A stretch of DNA of 64,000 nt from Natronomonas gomsonensis (GTDB lineage: Archaea > Halobacteriota > Halobacteria > Halobacteriales > Haloarculaceae): contig NZ_JACAWU010000002.1 of the NCBI RefSeq assembly GCF_013391635.1, positions 1,116,001-1,180,000 of the forward strand. The letters are read 5' to 3'. This document shows positions 42,610-52,625 of the stretch, piece by piece (the first letter of the stretch is position 1; each line of letters begins with the position of its first letter). Below the pieces are notes generated by a model that was not told the origin of the DNA, did not search any database, and worked only from the letters and a program-made list of their open reading frames with translations. A program made the position numbers and the translations under genes.

Positions 42610-43041
42610 ATGTCTCTGAGGGAATACGTTACTGGAGTAGTGGGTCAAGGTGATACCGTCGCCTCTGACCCTGAGGACATCTCCAAGATGATCCCGGTTC
42701 GGCAAGCAGTGTTAACTGCAGGACTGTGTGCCATCGCGGGCTCGACAGCGACGGTACCACTGTATACGACGTTTTGGTGGTGGGATTTACTGGCGCACGG
42801 ACTGGCCGGTGGGGCAATTGCGGCTACTGGACGGCTGTTTCGACTCACTGATGGCGCTGTCGTCTCGATTGTGGTGCTGATCGCTGTCGGTTGGGAACTG
42901 ATTGAGCCGCACATTCCCACCCCGATATTTCGAATTACGTTCCAAACGGGTGATGCGCCTTCGGACATCGTAGCAACTGTCGTCGGTGGGGGCATCGTTA
43001 TCGCGATGCTTCAGATTCAGCGTTCGTGGAACAGCCGCTGA
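42610..43041 (+). CDS. Small polytopic membrane protein, VanZ/DUF2238-like
   Basis: 143 residues with about four helices. The segment TTFWWWDLLAHGLAGGAIAA with a later VGWELIEPHI and SDIVATVVGG resembles the VanZ/DUF2238 group (DxxxH and DxxxN-type motifs). No pathway is evident. It follows a 218-bp spacer holding only an IS-end-like AGTCGTGGGCTT sequence near 42412. Confidence 0.6.
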   Translation: MSLREYVTGVVGQGDTVASDPEDISKMIPVRQAVLTAGLCAIAGSTATVPLYTTFWWWDLLAHGLAGGAIAATGRLFRLTDGAVVSIVVLIAVGWELIEPHIPTPIFRITFQTGDAPSDIVATVVGGGIVIAMLQIQRSWNSR

Positions 43042-43103
43042 ATTCGAAAAACGAGGAATCGAGTCGGATGTTTCCGGTGTGTCAGCCCGCGAAGCCGGAG
43101 GGT

Positions 43104-45440
43104 TTACTGGCGGCGCATAGCCAGTAGAGCGGCCGCGAGCAGCGCGATGAGCGCGACGATAGCGCCGAAGCCGGGCAGCGTCTCGGAGTCGGTTTCCGTT
43201 GGCGTGTCGTCCGGCGTGTCTGTCGTTATGTCATCGGTCGTGTCGGTTTCAGTCGGCGTCGCCGTCAGTTCAGTCGGTGTTGGCGTGGGCTCCGACGGCG
43301 TCGGCGTGGTCTCTTCTTCCTGTGGTGCCGTCACGGCGAACAGCGAGAAGCCGGGCGTTTCGGCTTCGAGTAGCACTGATTCGTCATCCGAGGAAATCAC
43401 GGACGTGTTCAGATCCTCCCACTCCTCGGACGTGTCGTTGTAACGAGTAATGACGAGCTCCTCAGCGGAGGCGTTGAACTCGGCGAGCTGACTTGCGTTC
43501 ACTCGCATTTGAACCGTCGCACTACGGTTCCGCTCGGACTCGGGAACCGTGATTTGCGTCGATTGGACGACGCTCCCATTGGGTTGAGTGATATTGCGTG
43601 GTACTCGGGTCAGGTCCTCAACGGATACGTTTCCGGTCGCGCTCTCGTTGCTGAAGGTGATGTTCGTAACCGACACGTTCCGGAATCCAACGCGGAGCCC
43701 GGGTTGGTCAGGGGCTTCATCGGCTAACTGCCGTGTCTCGTTGACAGCCACCTGGGCCGGTTCAAGATCAACAAGGACCATGCCGACATCGAAGTCGTTG
43801 TTGATTTTGAGGTTGTAGGCACCGGATTCGTTGAACGTGTTGTTCAGGTGCACCGTTTCGGACGCCCCTTCATCGATATCGACGGTCTGCTCGTCGAGGG
43901 TGACACCACGAGTCGTTAGTCGTGCGTCGAAGTCACCGTCGGCATCGCCGGTGTTCTCGATAGTGACGTTCACACCAACGGTATCACCGCTTTCGATTAC
44001 CGTTTCATTGATCGTTGCATCGGTGATGTCGAACTCTGCGGAGGGGGACGGAGCGGCGCCGCCACCGCCGCCACCGCCGCTGCCAGTGTTTCCATCATTA
44101 TTCCCATTGTTATCGTCAGGGTCATCACCGGTGTCTCCATCGCCACCGCCACTCGGATCCGACAGCGTAATGGTGTCCGTATTCGTGCTCATCCTCTGCT
44201 CATTACCATCAGGTGACGAAAGCACGACATAGCGGTAATCACCGGTGGAGAAATCTTCATTCGTTTCAACGGTGACCTCCGCGTTTGCGCTTCTGTCGTT
44301 TACCACAGTTACCGAGGCGTCAATGGTTTGGTAGCTCTTGGGATCACCAATTTTGATCGCTTGCGTGTTGGGATCGTCGGTGCCAGCTTCATCCGCGAGG
44401 AAGTCGATGATACTTGCTACACTTCCAGGCTGACTGACGCGCCCATCAGTGAGTTCGTGTCCGTTAATTGTTGTTCCGGGTTCCACATCAGCTACACCGT
44501 TGACATCCTTGATCGAATGCTTTAGCTGGATGTCATCGGACGCCGAGAAGTCCGGGCCCAGTTCGGATTCGTCGACGACTACTTCGAAGCGAGATTCTTC
44601 GAATGTAGAGGCGTCATAAACCGCAACAGCATGTGTAACGTCTTCTTTTTCGTTGAAGGCTTCCGCGTCAATATCGAACGTGATGTCCTCGCCGGGGTTG
44701 GGATTCGAAGGAGAGATAGAATTTACCGTTGTCTTGGCCTCCTGAACGGCAAGGTGGTCCACACCGATAATGACAGTATCCCCTTCAACAGAGGAAATAT
44801 CTCCCGAATTGATTTGGAATCCTTTCCCATCTTCTACGACGGCAGCGAATATTATCCAATTCCCGGGATTTTGGAATGTTTCAGGAATACTGGCCTTGCC
44901 GTTCTCTAGACTTGTTGTAGTTATATCCTTAAATGAGGCATTTTTGTTCGCTTTGTCGATACTGGAGAACAGATCCATTGCGCCTTGCGTCGTTTCTGGA
45001 ACACTCTTACCGTCTTGTGGTGTAAGGCGAGCGGCAACGAATTGGACATTTTCCTCGTTGTCAAGATTCCCGTATGTGGCCTTCTCCTGATCAAATTCTA
45101 TCGTGACATCCTCTTTCGTCGAGTGGACACCGATCGGGTTTGGAGTAGTCCCGTGATACCACGTCAGCTCTTCTTGAGTCCCATCCGAACTTTCCCCGAA
45201 CACTCCTCCATACTCTCCGTGTGGTGGTGTTATTTTTGTAGCCGCGGTCGTATCGTCCGTTCGAAGAGTGAAGGCAGCGCGTTCCCACCCCTGTATTTTA
45301 CCATCGTTACTGATCTCATATACCTCATCGTCATCAATACTGCTTGGGTTATTCTGTGCGGCAACTATCCCTGCCCCCAGCACGCTGAGAACCATCAGAG
45401 AACTGAGTAAGAGGGCCAAGCCGCGATTCTGTCTACTCAT
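43104..45440 (-). CDS. Cell-surface protein with PGF-pre-PGF domain and PGF-CTERM anchor
   Basis: 778 residues. Signal peptide LLLSSLMVLSVLGAGIVAAQ. Beta-sandwich domains run through the first half, then a Gly-rich linker (DGNTGSGGGGGGGAAPS). CARDB-like repeats follow (INETVIESGDTVGVNVTIEN), then the PGF-pre-PGF domain ending EAETPGFSLFAVTAPQ. A Thr/Pro-rich spacer and LPGFGAIVALIALLAAALLAMRR complete the archaeosortase signal. Over twenty N-x-S/T sequons suggest glycosylation. It is the second PGF-CTERM protein in the window. The next gene upstream encodes a third. Confidence 0.85.
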   Translation of the reverse strand: MSRQNRGLALLLSSLMVLSVLGAGIVAAQNNPSSIDDDEVYEISNDGKIQGWERAAFTLRTDDTTAATKITPPHGEYGGVFGESSDGTQEELTWYHGTTPNPIGVHSTKEDVTIEFDQEKATYGNLDNEENVQFVAARLTPQDGKSVPETTQGAMDLFSSIDKANKNASFKDITTTSLENGKASIPETFQNPGNWIIFAAVVEDGKGFQINSGDISSVEGDTVIIGVDHLAVQEAKTTVNSISPSNPNPGEDITFDIDAEAFNEKEDVTHAVAVYDASTFEESRFEVVVDESELGPDFSASDDIQLKHSIKDVNGVADVEPGTTINGHELTDGRVSQPGSVASIIDFLADEAGTDDPNTQAIKIGDPKSYQTIDASVTVVNDRSANAEVTVETNEDFSTGDYRYVVLSSPDGNEQRMSTNTDTITLSDPSGGGDGDTGDDPDDNNGNNDGNTGSGGGGGGGAAPSPSAEFDITDATINETVIESGDTVGVNVTIENTGDADGDFDARLTTRGVTLDEQTVDIDEGASETVHLNNTFNESGAYNLKINNDFDVGMVLVDLEPAQVAVNETRQLADEAPDQPGLRVGFRNVSVTNITFSNESATGNVSVEDLTRVPRNITQPNGSVVQSTQITVPESERNRSATVQMRVNASQLAEFNASAEELVITRYNDTSEEWEDLNTSVISSDDESVLLEAETPGFSLFAVTAPQEEETTPTPSEPTPTPTELTATPTETDTTDDITTDTPDDTPTETDSETLPGFGAIVALIALLAAALLAMRRQ

Positions 45441-45575
45441 GGGCTTACTCCGACATCAAATCACTCAGTAAAGAAGGTTTTCCTCAGCCGATGGGTTCTG
45501 AAAATCGGTCAATGCGAACGTTTTTTCATCAACTCTCGCTGAATGTGGGGGTTCAGAAATCTGTAACGTATACTA

Positions 45576-46622
45576 TCACCGACGACGGAAAATGGCGAAC
45601 GCACCCACTATAGCCATAGAAGCCAATAGTGCGCTAAACCCCGGCCCATCAGCATCGGTTGTCGCTGTTTGTGTTGCGGTAGACGGCTCTATGACACTGG
45701 AGTTATCCGTCGTAGTCGGCGAAGTACTCGGTGTGTTGTCAGTTGGTGTTGCAGTCGGCGCGGGCGTCATCGTCAGCGTCGGGGTCGCCTCGATCGTCGA
45801 TGTCACAGTTGGGGTTGTGGCAGGTGTCGTCGGCGTTGCTGTACTATTGTCTGGCTCCGACCCTGTCGATCCCCCTGGGTTGGAGTCAGCGGGCGTTTCG
45901 GTGGCAGCGGTTGTGACCTCAAACGACGTGGATTCACTAACACCGAGTATCTCGTCGCGTTTCCGGACCTCTTTCTCTCCACGGACGGCCGCATACACGT
46001 TGTAACTCTGTGTCTCAAGATCGTCCGTCGACACTGTGGCCGTATACGTTCCGTCGTCGGCTTGACTCATCTGCTCACGGACTGCGATGTCCTCGTTGCC
46101 GATGACGAACTCCACTCGGTCGAACGACGAGTGTTTCTCGATGGAACGTTCAGAGGCCGACGCCTCGATGGTAATTGATTCCCCTTGTTCGACGGTTTCA
46201 GGAGCGGAAACTGCGATATCGTACCCCTGAACAATGACTGGTTGGACAGTTTGTGCTGTTCCTTCGCTCTGAATCGTGATAGCATACGTCCCCGCTACTT
46301 CGGGGATGTAGTCGATGGTGTAGCTTACATCGCCCGCTGACCGTTTACTGCTGATTATCTGGTTTTCTGGGCCACGAAAGATAATATCGTAACTCGCCCC
46401 ATCGGGAACCGATGTTTGCACCGAAATCGCTTCATCTGACGTGATTGGGGTTATTGAACTGACAGTGTACTCGGTACCTTCGTAGGTCGTTGTCTCGGAT
46501 GGCGTATCCATCGAGGGGTCGGCTGTGATGCCGTACTCGGTCGCGGCCAGGCCCGTTATCGGGATGACGACCAACATCAACGCAAGCAGCAGTGGAGGGA
46601 CGATGGAGCGGAGACTAGACAT
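45576..46622 (-). CDS. Secreted protein with Ig-like strands and PGF-CTERM anchor
   Basis: 348 residues. Signal peptide VPPLLLALMLVVIPITGLAA, two beta-sandwich domains (IPEVAGTYAITIQSEG, DDGTYTATVSTDDLE) of the macroglobulin or BIg type. A Thr/Pro-rich region follows, then DGPGFSALLASMAIVGAFAIFRRR, a PGF-CTERM variant. It runs opposite to the ABC transporter. Probably a surface-anchored binding protein; the ligand is not predictable. Confidence 0.75.
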   Translation of the reverse strand: MSSLRSIVPPLLLALMLVVIPITGLAATEYGITADPSMDTPSETTTYEGTEYTVSSITPITSDEAISVQTSVPDGASYDIIFRGPENQIISSKRSAGDVSYTIDYIPEVAGTYAITIQSEGTAQTVQPVIVQGYDIAVSAPETVEQGESITIEASASERSIEKHSSFDRVEFVIGNEDIAVREQMSQADDGTYTATVSTDDLETQSYNVYAAVRGEKEVRKRDEILGVSESTSFEVTTAATETPADSNPGGSTGSEPDNSTATPTTPATTPTVTSTIEATPTLTMTPAPTATPTDNTPSTSPTTTDNSSVIEPSTATQTATTDADGPGFSALLASMAIVGAFAIFRRR

Positions 46623-46719
46623 ATCTGGGTTCTCGGCACTTTCCTACTCAATCTTTGGGGTTTCGATACCGCTGTGTCCAAACAATTATCGGTCGTCCAA
46701 GCGGAACCCCGGGTAGGCA

Positions 46720-47457
46720 ATGGCACAACAGCAGGTCCCCGACGCTGAAGCCGCGGCCGACGCCGCCGTCGCGGCCGATGCGGTCTCCCGTTCCTACACC
46801 CGGGGTGGTGGTGGGATATTCGGCGGCGGTGACGCGCCGACCGTCCAAGCCCTCGACGAGGTGTCGATGACCGTCTCGCCAGGCGAGGTGGTCGGCATCG
46901 CCGGGCCGAGCGGCAGCGGCAAATCAACGCTCCTCCATCTCCTCGCCGGGCTCGACGTGCCGACCAGTGGTACCGTCACGCTCGCCGGCGAAGATATCGC
47001 ATCGCTATCGGGCCGCCAGCGCGCACGGTTGCGGCTTGACAACGTCGGCATCGTCTTTCAGCGCTTTCACCTCCTCGATGCGCTCTCGGCACGCGCGAAC
47101 GTCGCCCTCCCACTCGTCGAGTTGGGGTACTCCAAGGGGCGTCGACGCGAACGCGCCGAAACGCTCTTGGCTGAGGTCGGCCTCGACGGCCGACTGACAC
47201 ACAAACCGGGGCAACTCTCCGGTGGGGAACAACAACGCGTCGCACTCGCGCGAGCGCTTGCGAGCGAACCGGCGTTAATCGTCGCGGACGAACCGACCGG
47301 GGAACTCGATTCGGAGACGGGCGAACGCGTCCTCGATTTGTTGGTCGACATCGCGGACGAGCAGGCCGTCGTGTTGGCCTCCCACGACCAGCAGGCGCTC
47401 GACGTGTGTGACCGCGTTGTCTACCTCCGCGATGGCGCGGTTGAACGGGTGGTCTGA
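46720..47457 (+). CDS. ABC transporter ATPase, MacB/LolD type
   Basis: 245 residues. Walker [11 protein letters not shown]-loop [11 protein letters not shown], signature [15 protein letters not shown] and Walker [14 protein letters not shown], intact. A Gly-rich insertion ([14 protein letters not shown]) lies between the first two strands. The next gene starts immediately after its stop, and two FtsX permeases follow, so it energises a MacB-like system for moving lipids, peptides or proteins outward rather than importing. Confidence 0.92.
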   Translation: MAQQQVPDAEAAADAAVAADAVSRSYTRGGGGIFGGGDAPTVQALDEVSMTVSPGEVVGIAGPSGSGKSTLLHLLAGLDVPTSGTVTLAGEDIASLSGRQRARLRLDNVGIVFQRFHLLDALSARANVALPLVELGYSKGRRRERAETLLAEVGLDGRLTHKPGQLSGGEQQRVALARALASEPALIVADEPTGELDSETGERVLDLLVDIADEQAVVLASHDQQALDVCDRVVYLRDGAVERVV

Positions 47458-48681
47458 ATGGTACTGAGACGCTTCCGTGCCCTCCTTGGGGTTGCCGTCC
47501 GCCGCGTCTCGGGCCGCCTGCAGATCGCCCCCCAGCGCGTCCTGTTGAGCGTCCTCGGCGTGGCGCTCGCCGTTGGGCTGATGGTCACCGTGACGGGCGT
47601 CTCACTGGGATTGGCTTCGCAGTCGGTCGTTGAAAGCGACGGCGTCGACTACTGGATCGTCCCGGAACAGGCCGATGTCGAATCGATCGCGATTTCGACC
47701 GGTGGCGTTCGGTTGGGTGACGTCCATTCGACGAGTCGCGATATTGCCTCTGACGAGCGCGTCGACTATGCGACCCCGGTGTTACTCGAACTCGTGCCGA
47801 TCGAGGACGCCACAACTGGGGAGCGAAAGTACGTCCTCGCGGCGGGTGTTATCCCCGGCGAGTCGACCGACGTGCTCGGGTTGTCGACCGATCAGCTGAC
47901 CCCCGGGGACCCACACTACGCCGACGGGAGCTATGATGGCCCGTGGACCGGCGAGGTCATCCTCAACGATGCCGCGGCAACGGTGACCAACACATCGTCT
48001 GGCCAGCCGCTGTCGCTGTCGGGCAACGCGACGAATCGGTCGCTGACCGTCGCGAACGTCTCGACCGGTGGGACGGAAGCCGTGGGCGGGACAGTGCCGA
48101 TGATGCTGGTGCATCTGAGCGAACTGCAGACGATTACGGGCGCCTCGAACGGCGATACCGCTGACCAACTGCTGGTTAGTACGAACGACCCGGCTGTTCG
48201 TGATAGCCTCGAAGGTCGCTACGACCGGACGACCGTCGTCTCCCGAAGCGGGCTCTCCGCCCAGCAAGTGTCGACGTCGAATCTGCCGCTGGCGGTGGCC
48301 ATCGCGGCGCTGTTGTCGGCGGTCGTCGTTGGCGTGCTGTTCGTGACGACGCTGATGGGCTTGGAGGTGAGTGCCGACCGTGAGCAACTCGGCACGCTGG
48401 CTGCCCTGGGTGTCTCGGCACGGTCGCGGTCCATTGTGGTGGCTGCCGAGACGGTCATCATCTCGCTGTTGGGCGGCGGCGTCGGGATCGCTGTTGGTGG
48501 GCTCGGGGTTCTCGGCGTCAATCGCCTCGGGACCGAAACGTTCGGTGTCGACACCGTCGCGGTGTTCGAACCGCGGTTGGCGGTGTATGCCCTGATCGTC
48601 GCGTTCTTCATCGGGCTGTTGGGAGCGACCTATCCCGCCGTCTTGAGTCGGCGTACCGACCCACTGGAGGTGTTGTCTTGA
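47458..48681 (+). CDS. FtsX-family ABC permease (first)
   Basis: 407 residues. One N-terminal helix (VLLSVLGVALAVGLMVTVTG), a periplasmic-type MacB_PCD domain of about 240 residues, then three C-terminal helices with the FtsX motif LEVSADREQLGTLAALGVSAR. Directly abuts the ATPase gene and overlaps the second permease by one base. The large extracytoplasmic domain is consistent with an exporter of surface molecules. Confidence 0.88.
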   Translation: MVLRRFRALLGVAVRRVSGRLQIAPQRVLLSVLGVALAVGLMVTVTGVSLGLASQSVVESDGVDYWIVPEQADVESIAISTGGVRLGDVHSTSRDIASDERVDYATPVLLELVPIEDATTGERKYVLAAGVIPGESTDVLGLSTDQLTPGDPHYADGSYDGPWTGEVILNDAAATVTNTSSGQPLSLSGNATNRSLTVANVSTGGTEAVGGTVPMMLVHLSELQTITGASNGDTADQLLVSTNDPAVRDSLEGRYDRTTVVSRSGLSAQQVSTSNLPLAVAIAALLSAVVVGVLFVTTLMGLEVSADREQLGTLAALGVSARSRSIVVAAETVIISLLGGGVGIAVGGLGVLGVNRLGTETFGVDTVAVFEPRLAVYALIVAFFIGLLGATYPAVLSRRTDPLEVLS

Positions 48682-49910
48682 TGCGGGTCATCTCGCGAGT
48701 GCGGGCGTTAATTGGTGTGGCACTCGTCCAGTTGCGCCACGAGCGACTGCGGACCGTCCTTGCCGTCGTCGGCGTCGCGATGGCCGTCCTGTCGTCGGTG
48801 CTGTTGGCCAGCGTCGGCGCCGGTGTCGTCGCGACAGGGCAAGAGAAGTTCGATCAGTCCGGCCGAGATCTGTGGGTCAGCGGCGGCCCCGTGCAGTTAC
48901 GCCCCGGCTCAGTTGGTGGCTTCCAGAACTCGCTTGTCGATGCCCATACCGTCGAACGGCAACTCGAACAGCGGGAAGATGTCCGCACGGCTAACCCGCT
49001 CATCTTCCAAACGTTGTATGCTAGCACCGATGGCGAGGAGTACGAAACCCTCGTCGGCGTGGGCGCTGCCTCCTCCGGGGGAAGCGTCTCGTTCTCCAAA
49101 GGTGGGCCAATCGAGGGGGGTGACAGCCACTACGCCGGCGGGAGTTACGATGGGCCGATGCAACACGAGGTGATTATCGACCCGCGGACGGCCGACCAGT
49201 ACAACGTGTCCGTGGGCGATACCTTGTACCTCGGTGGAACATTGGCGACTGCCCGAAACAACGAGTTCACCATCGTCGGCATCTCATCGACGTATTCGCA
49301 GTTCGTCGGCGCTGCTACGGTCGTCATGCCGCCGAGTGAGATGCAAGAGATTACGGGCACGACTGCAAGCGACCGTGCGACGATGATGTCCGTGCAGGTA
49401 GCCGACGGTGCGGATGTCGAGGCGACTGCAACCGCAATCGAGCAGGACTTCCCCGAGTACACGGTCCGGACGAACCGCGAACAGTTGGAGTCGATGCTGG
49501 AAGAACAAGCGGTTGTGTTGGCCAGCGGCGTCGGCCTTGTCGTGTTGGCCGTCGTCGCTGGGGTGCTGTTGTTGACGAATCTGCAGTTGTCGTTCGTCTA
49601 TCGCCACCGCGAAACCTTTGGTGCGCTCACGGCGATGGGCACCTCACGGTCGTCGCTGGCGGTCGTCGTGCTGACGAACACGCTGGCGTTGGGGCTGCTC
49701 GGTGGGTTGGTCGGCGTTGGGCTTGCCATCCCCAGTATCTGGGGGCTGAATTACGTCGCCGCTGCCCTCAGCGGCTTCGAGGGGGTCGTCTCCGTCTCGG
49801 AGCGAATCCTGGCTGGCGGGTTCGCTGTTTCGCTTGCGGTGAGTCTCGTTGGAGGGTTGGCGGCAACGCTGTATCTCAGTCGCCTGCGGCCATTGGAACA
49901 GTTGCGGTGA
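48681..49910 (+). CDS. FtsX-family ABC permease (second)
   Basis: 409 residues from ATG 48681 (a TTG directly before it is a less likely start). Same layout as its neighbour: N-terminal helix (LAVVGVAMAVLSSVLLASVG), MacB_PCD domain, and FtsX helices with YRHRETFGALTAMGTSRSS. The two permeases form the heterodimeric core with the upstream ATPase. Third and last gene of the operon. Confidence 0.88.
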   Translation: MRVISRVRALIGVALVQLRHERLRTVLAVVGVAMAVLSSVLLASVGAGVVATGQEKFDQSGRDLWVSGGPVQLRPGSVGGFQNSLVDAHTVERQLEQREDVRTANPLIFQTLYASTDGEEYETLVGVGAASSGGSVSFSKGGPIEGGDSHYAGGSYDGPMQHEVIIDPRTADQYNVSVGDTLYLGGTLATARNNEFTIVGISSTYSQFVGAATVVMPPSEMQEITGTTASDRATMMSVQVADGADVEATATAIEQDFPEYTVRTNREQLESMLEEQAVVLASGVGLVVLAVVAGVLLLTNLQLSFVYRHRETFGALTAMGTSRSSLAVVVLTNTLALGLLGGLVGVGLAIPSIWGLNYVAAALSGFEGVVSVSERILAGGFAVSLAVSLVGGLAATLYLSRLRPLEQLR

Positions 49911-50049
49911 CCTTCGCAGGGAGCTCAGGCAATTAACAGTCGGTTGAGTCAAGTTCTCTGAGTTGACGGACACTAACTCACCCCTCGCTACTTACCGGGA
50001 CTCTTCACAGATCCCAAGACCGTCATTGAGCATCGTCTAAACCGCGAGG

Positions 50050-50335
50050 GCGTGCCTGCAACACGAACGGAGCGGTATTACGAGGAAATGGCTGCAGGCT
50101 ACGTCACCATTGAGGAGTTCCGAAATCGCCTACTGGTGGACTGTTACACTCGGCTTGAGTTGAGCATAAGAAAATCCTCTCGACGAGAGTGCCCTTCGCG
50201 AACGCTTGGTATACGACGACTGGTTCCGGTATCCGGCCGATGTGTTCAAACAGAAGCTTCGTCAGGGGGTCGGCACCGACATCTGCCACATCCCTGAGAG
50301 CGACGAGTTGCTCCGGAACTTCACGTGGGGCAGCC
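50050..50335 (+). pseudogene. Gene remnant of unknown family
   Basis: Plus-strand translation VPATRTERYYEEMAAGYVTI and EEFRNRLLVDCYTRLEL is followed by stops and a frame change. It then continues as LRERLVYDDWFRYPADVF and KQKLRQGVGTDICHIPESDE. The two parts look like one disrupted gene. I cannot assign a family; nothing else was found at 49911-50338. Confidence 0.35.
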
Positions 50336-50338
50336 AAG

Positions 50339-50902
50339 CTATAATACGCCTTGGAAAAGGACGAAGAGGTTGTTCAGGACCACGAAACTCCCCCAGAGGA
50401 TGATTAGTGACCACAAACCAACTGATAATAGATAGACTTGGCGCTTCTGAGGATCCGTCCCCAACGAAAATAACCACGTCAGCAGCCAGAGGCCGGTAAT
50501 CGCCAGGATAAACAGCGGGATGTGAATCAAGAGTAATCGGTCAACCCCTCCCTGGAAATGTGGTGCCATCAGCGGGTTTGCTTCACTCGCAACGTCGAAG
50601 ACACTAATCGCGAAATAGGATACGAATGGATCTAAAATACCGTGAATCGCAAGGGCGGTAAGTCCGAGTATCCAGATATGCTTCACTCGGTGATCAGCAG
50701 CTGTCTGTAGCCCGGGGACAGAGGTAATGGAGACTACTATCAATACCAAAGCCAATATAAACGGACTATATTGGGTGTTACGGACTACGAAATTGCATAA
50801 TACCGGCTTTGTTGAAATCCTCCGCTGGTGATAGATTGGTGAGCAGTCGGTAAGTATAGAGAATGGATTCAGTGAAGTATCCGAGATAACAGTGAGCTTC
50901 AC
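50339..50902 (-). CDS. Hypothetical four-helix membrane protein
   Basis: About 187 residues from a GTG at 50902, or longer from a TTG at 51010. Four hydrophobic helices: FILALVLIVVSITSV, HIWILGLTALAIHGILDPFV, LLLIHIPLFILAITGLWLL and LWSLIILWGSFVVLNNLFV. Codon use is AT-rich and the start is not certain. No family recognised. The 51011-51407 spacer upstream of it holds nothing identifiable. Confidence 0.45.
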   Translation of the reverse strand: MKLTVISDTSLNPFSILTDCSPIYHQRRISTKPVLCNFVVRNTQYSPFILALVLIVVSITSVPGLQTAADHRVKHIWILGLTALAIHGILDPFVSYFAISVFDVASEANPLMAPHFQGGVDRLLLIHIPLFILAITGLWLLTWLFSLGTDPQKRQVYLLSVGLWSLIILWGSFVVLNNLFVLFQGVL

Positions 50903-51407
50903 GAGACATAGTCTAGTCGGTGACGTAAGATAGAACCAATCTGGACGACCGGGCTTTCGAGTTATGGTTGTGGCGCGTTCAGTGCTCGAAGACAGTGTAG
51001 GACGCGCCAATTAATAGTCTTGTACGCCACGTCAGTCTCCATGTACAGTTGTCTGAGATCCGGGTTGAATCAATGGTATCTGTAGATTATGAAAACCACG
51101 TTCTGAGTGCCACCGCCAAGTTTTCGAGATCTCTGCCGACCTAGTCTTTGAACGCGCGGTCGAAATCCGTAATTCATCTCCGTGGATCCAAGCATCACTC
51201 CATCGCCACGCTCTCCGATTTCGAGACAGATGCTACAGGAATCTGCCCAGCGTTGAACATACCTTCAGAGGAATGAAATGCCAAACCAATTTGTTCCCAA
51301 GCTGTTCTAGGCATGCCCAAGCAGAGACTGTTGAAAATTGATTCCCTGTGAATGCGACTCATGGGGCCAGCTAATTAGAATAATACTCTGAAATCGTTTG
51401 GCTTCTG

Positions 51408-52625
51408 TTATGCGTTACAGTATTGAATGTCTGCATTTGGATTTACATTCAAATTATTTGTACCAACATCTACGCACCCAGTTACTTCCGCCTTATTCTT
51501 GATTTGGCCATTAGCGTTTTGATCGACAATTAGGTCTCCGTCAATACGGCCACTCTTTTTAATATCAATATTCCCGTTGCCCATGATCCGCAGAGTACCA
51601 ATTACCTCGGCATTCTCTCCAATATCGATATCCCCATTATTTAGAAGCGTAACATCCCCCTCACATGTTTCGTCCTTTCCAATATCAAAGCTATTTCCGC
51701 TCAAGAACTCCGTACAGCTCGGGAAACCACCATTGCCATCATCGCCACTATCAGTACCATCACCGCTGCCACTTCCCACGTTTTGCTTCGATGGCCCCTC
51801 GGTTGGCTCCGACTGTATCCCCACCGTGTTCACTTGCAAATCGTTCGAATCCTGCGAAGTATCAATTGAGAACTCAAGAGCGTGCACGCCCGTCTCGTAA
51901 TCATCCTCGGTAACGCCATCATAGAAGGATTGCCCCTGCATCGCTTCTTCCCAGTATTCGTCGCTAGTCAACCGCGTGGGAACCCTAATGTCCAGATCGC
52001 CTGTGGGGATGTCGCCTGCTGTAGTGGTCTCCGTCGGGTACAATTCCAACGCTACACGTCCCGTTCCAGATTCATCGAACTCGTTTTGTAAGGCGGTAAT
52101 CCGAAGGGTATCGCCATTTGTCACGAGCTGTTGGTCCTCGTAGATTATCCGGCCACCTTGCTGTGTCTCATCAAGATACAGAATTGAATTCTCGTACCAG
52201 GTCGAGCCGACGCTCAACTCGTTGTACCCAGGTCGATACTCGATAAATCGAGTCGATATCGTGACTGTGTCCGTACTATTGGAAATCTCAATATCGTAGG
52301 CTTCACTGGTACGAATGGTCCCTGACGGTGGCGGTGGATTCACTGCAAAGATTCGAGTGGGGTAATTCGTGCCCAATTTGACGGTCGCGTATTGAGAGAC
52401 ATCCGCTTGGCCGGCTTGGAGAATCGAACTCCGGACGCTTACTAACTCGCTTTGGGTATCCTGGAAATGCTGAAACTCGATTTTTGAGTTCTCCTGGGGC
52501 ACCACGTAGGCTTGGTTCATTGAGATGAGAATCACGACGAATGCGAAGAGAAACATCGCACCGATGAGCGCCGAAATGCCCCGTCTATCATTCCAGAAAT
52601 CGGGGTCTTGACCGGATAGCGACAT
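51408..52625 (-). CDS. DUF7289-type pilin-like surface protein with bactofilin-like C-terminus
   Basis: 405 residues. A class III-like N-terminus, DRRGISALIGAMFLFAFVVIL, as in archaeal type IV pilin-related proteins of the DUF7289 family, is followed by a beta-rich extracellular part. From about residue 300, after the GSGSGDGTDSGDDGNGG linker, comes a run of short beta-helix repeats: FDIGKDETCEGDVTLLNNG, DIDIGENAEVIGTLRI and DIKKSGRIDGDLIV, similar to bactofilin or polymer-forming folds. Cysteines near the repeat ends could cross-link. The gene stands alone. Confidence 0.7.
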   Translation of the reverse strand: MSLSGQDPDFWNDRRGISALIGAMFLFAFVVILISMNQAYVVPQENSKIEFQHFQDTQSELVSVRSSILQAGQADVSQYATVKLGTNYPTRIFAVNPPPPSGTIRTSEAYDIEISNSTDTVTISTRFIEYRPGYNELSVGSTWYENSILYLDETQQGGRIIYEDQQLVTNGDTLRITALQNEFDESGTGRVALELYPTETTTAGDIPTGDLDIRVPTRLTSDEYWEEAMQGQSFYDGVTEDDYETGVHALEFSIDTSQDSNDLQVNTVGIQSEPTEGPSKQNVGSGSGDGTDSGDDGNGGFPSCTEFLSGNSFDIGKDETCEGDVTLLNNGDIDIGENAEVIGTLRIMGNGNIDIKKSGRIDGDLIVDQNANGQIKNKAEVTGCVDVGTNNLNVNPNADIQYCNA

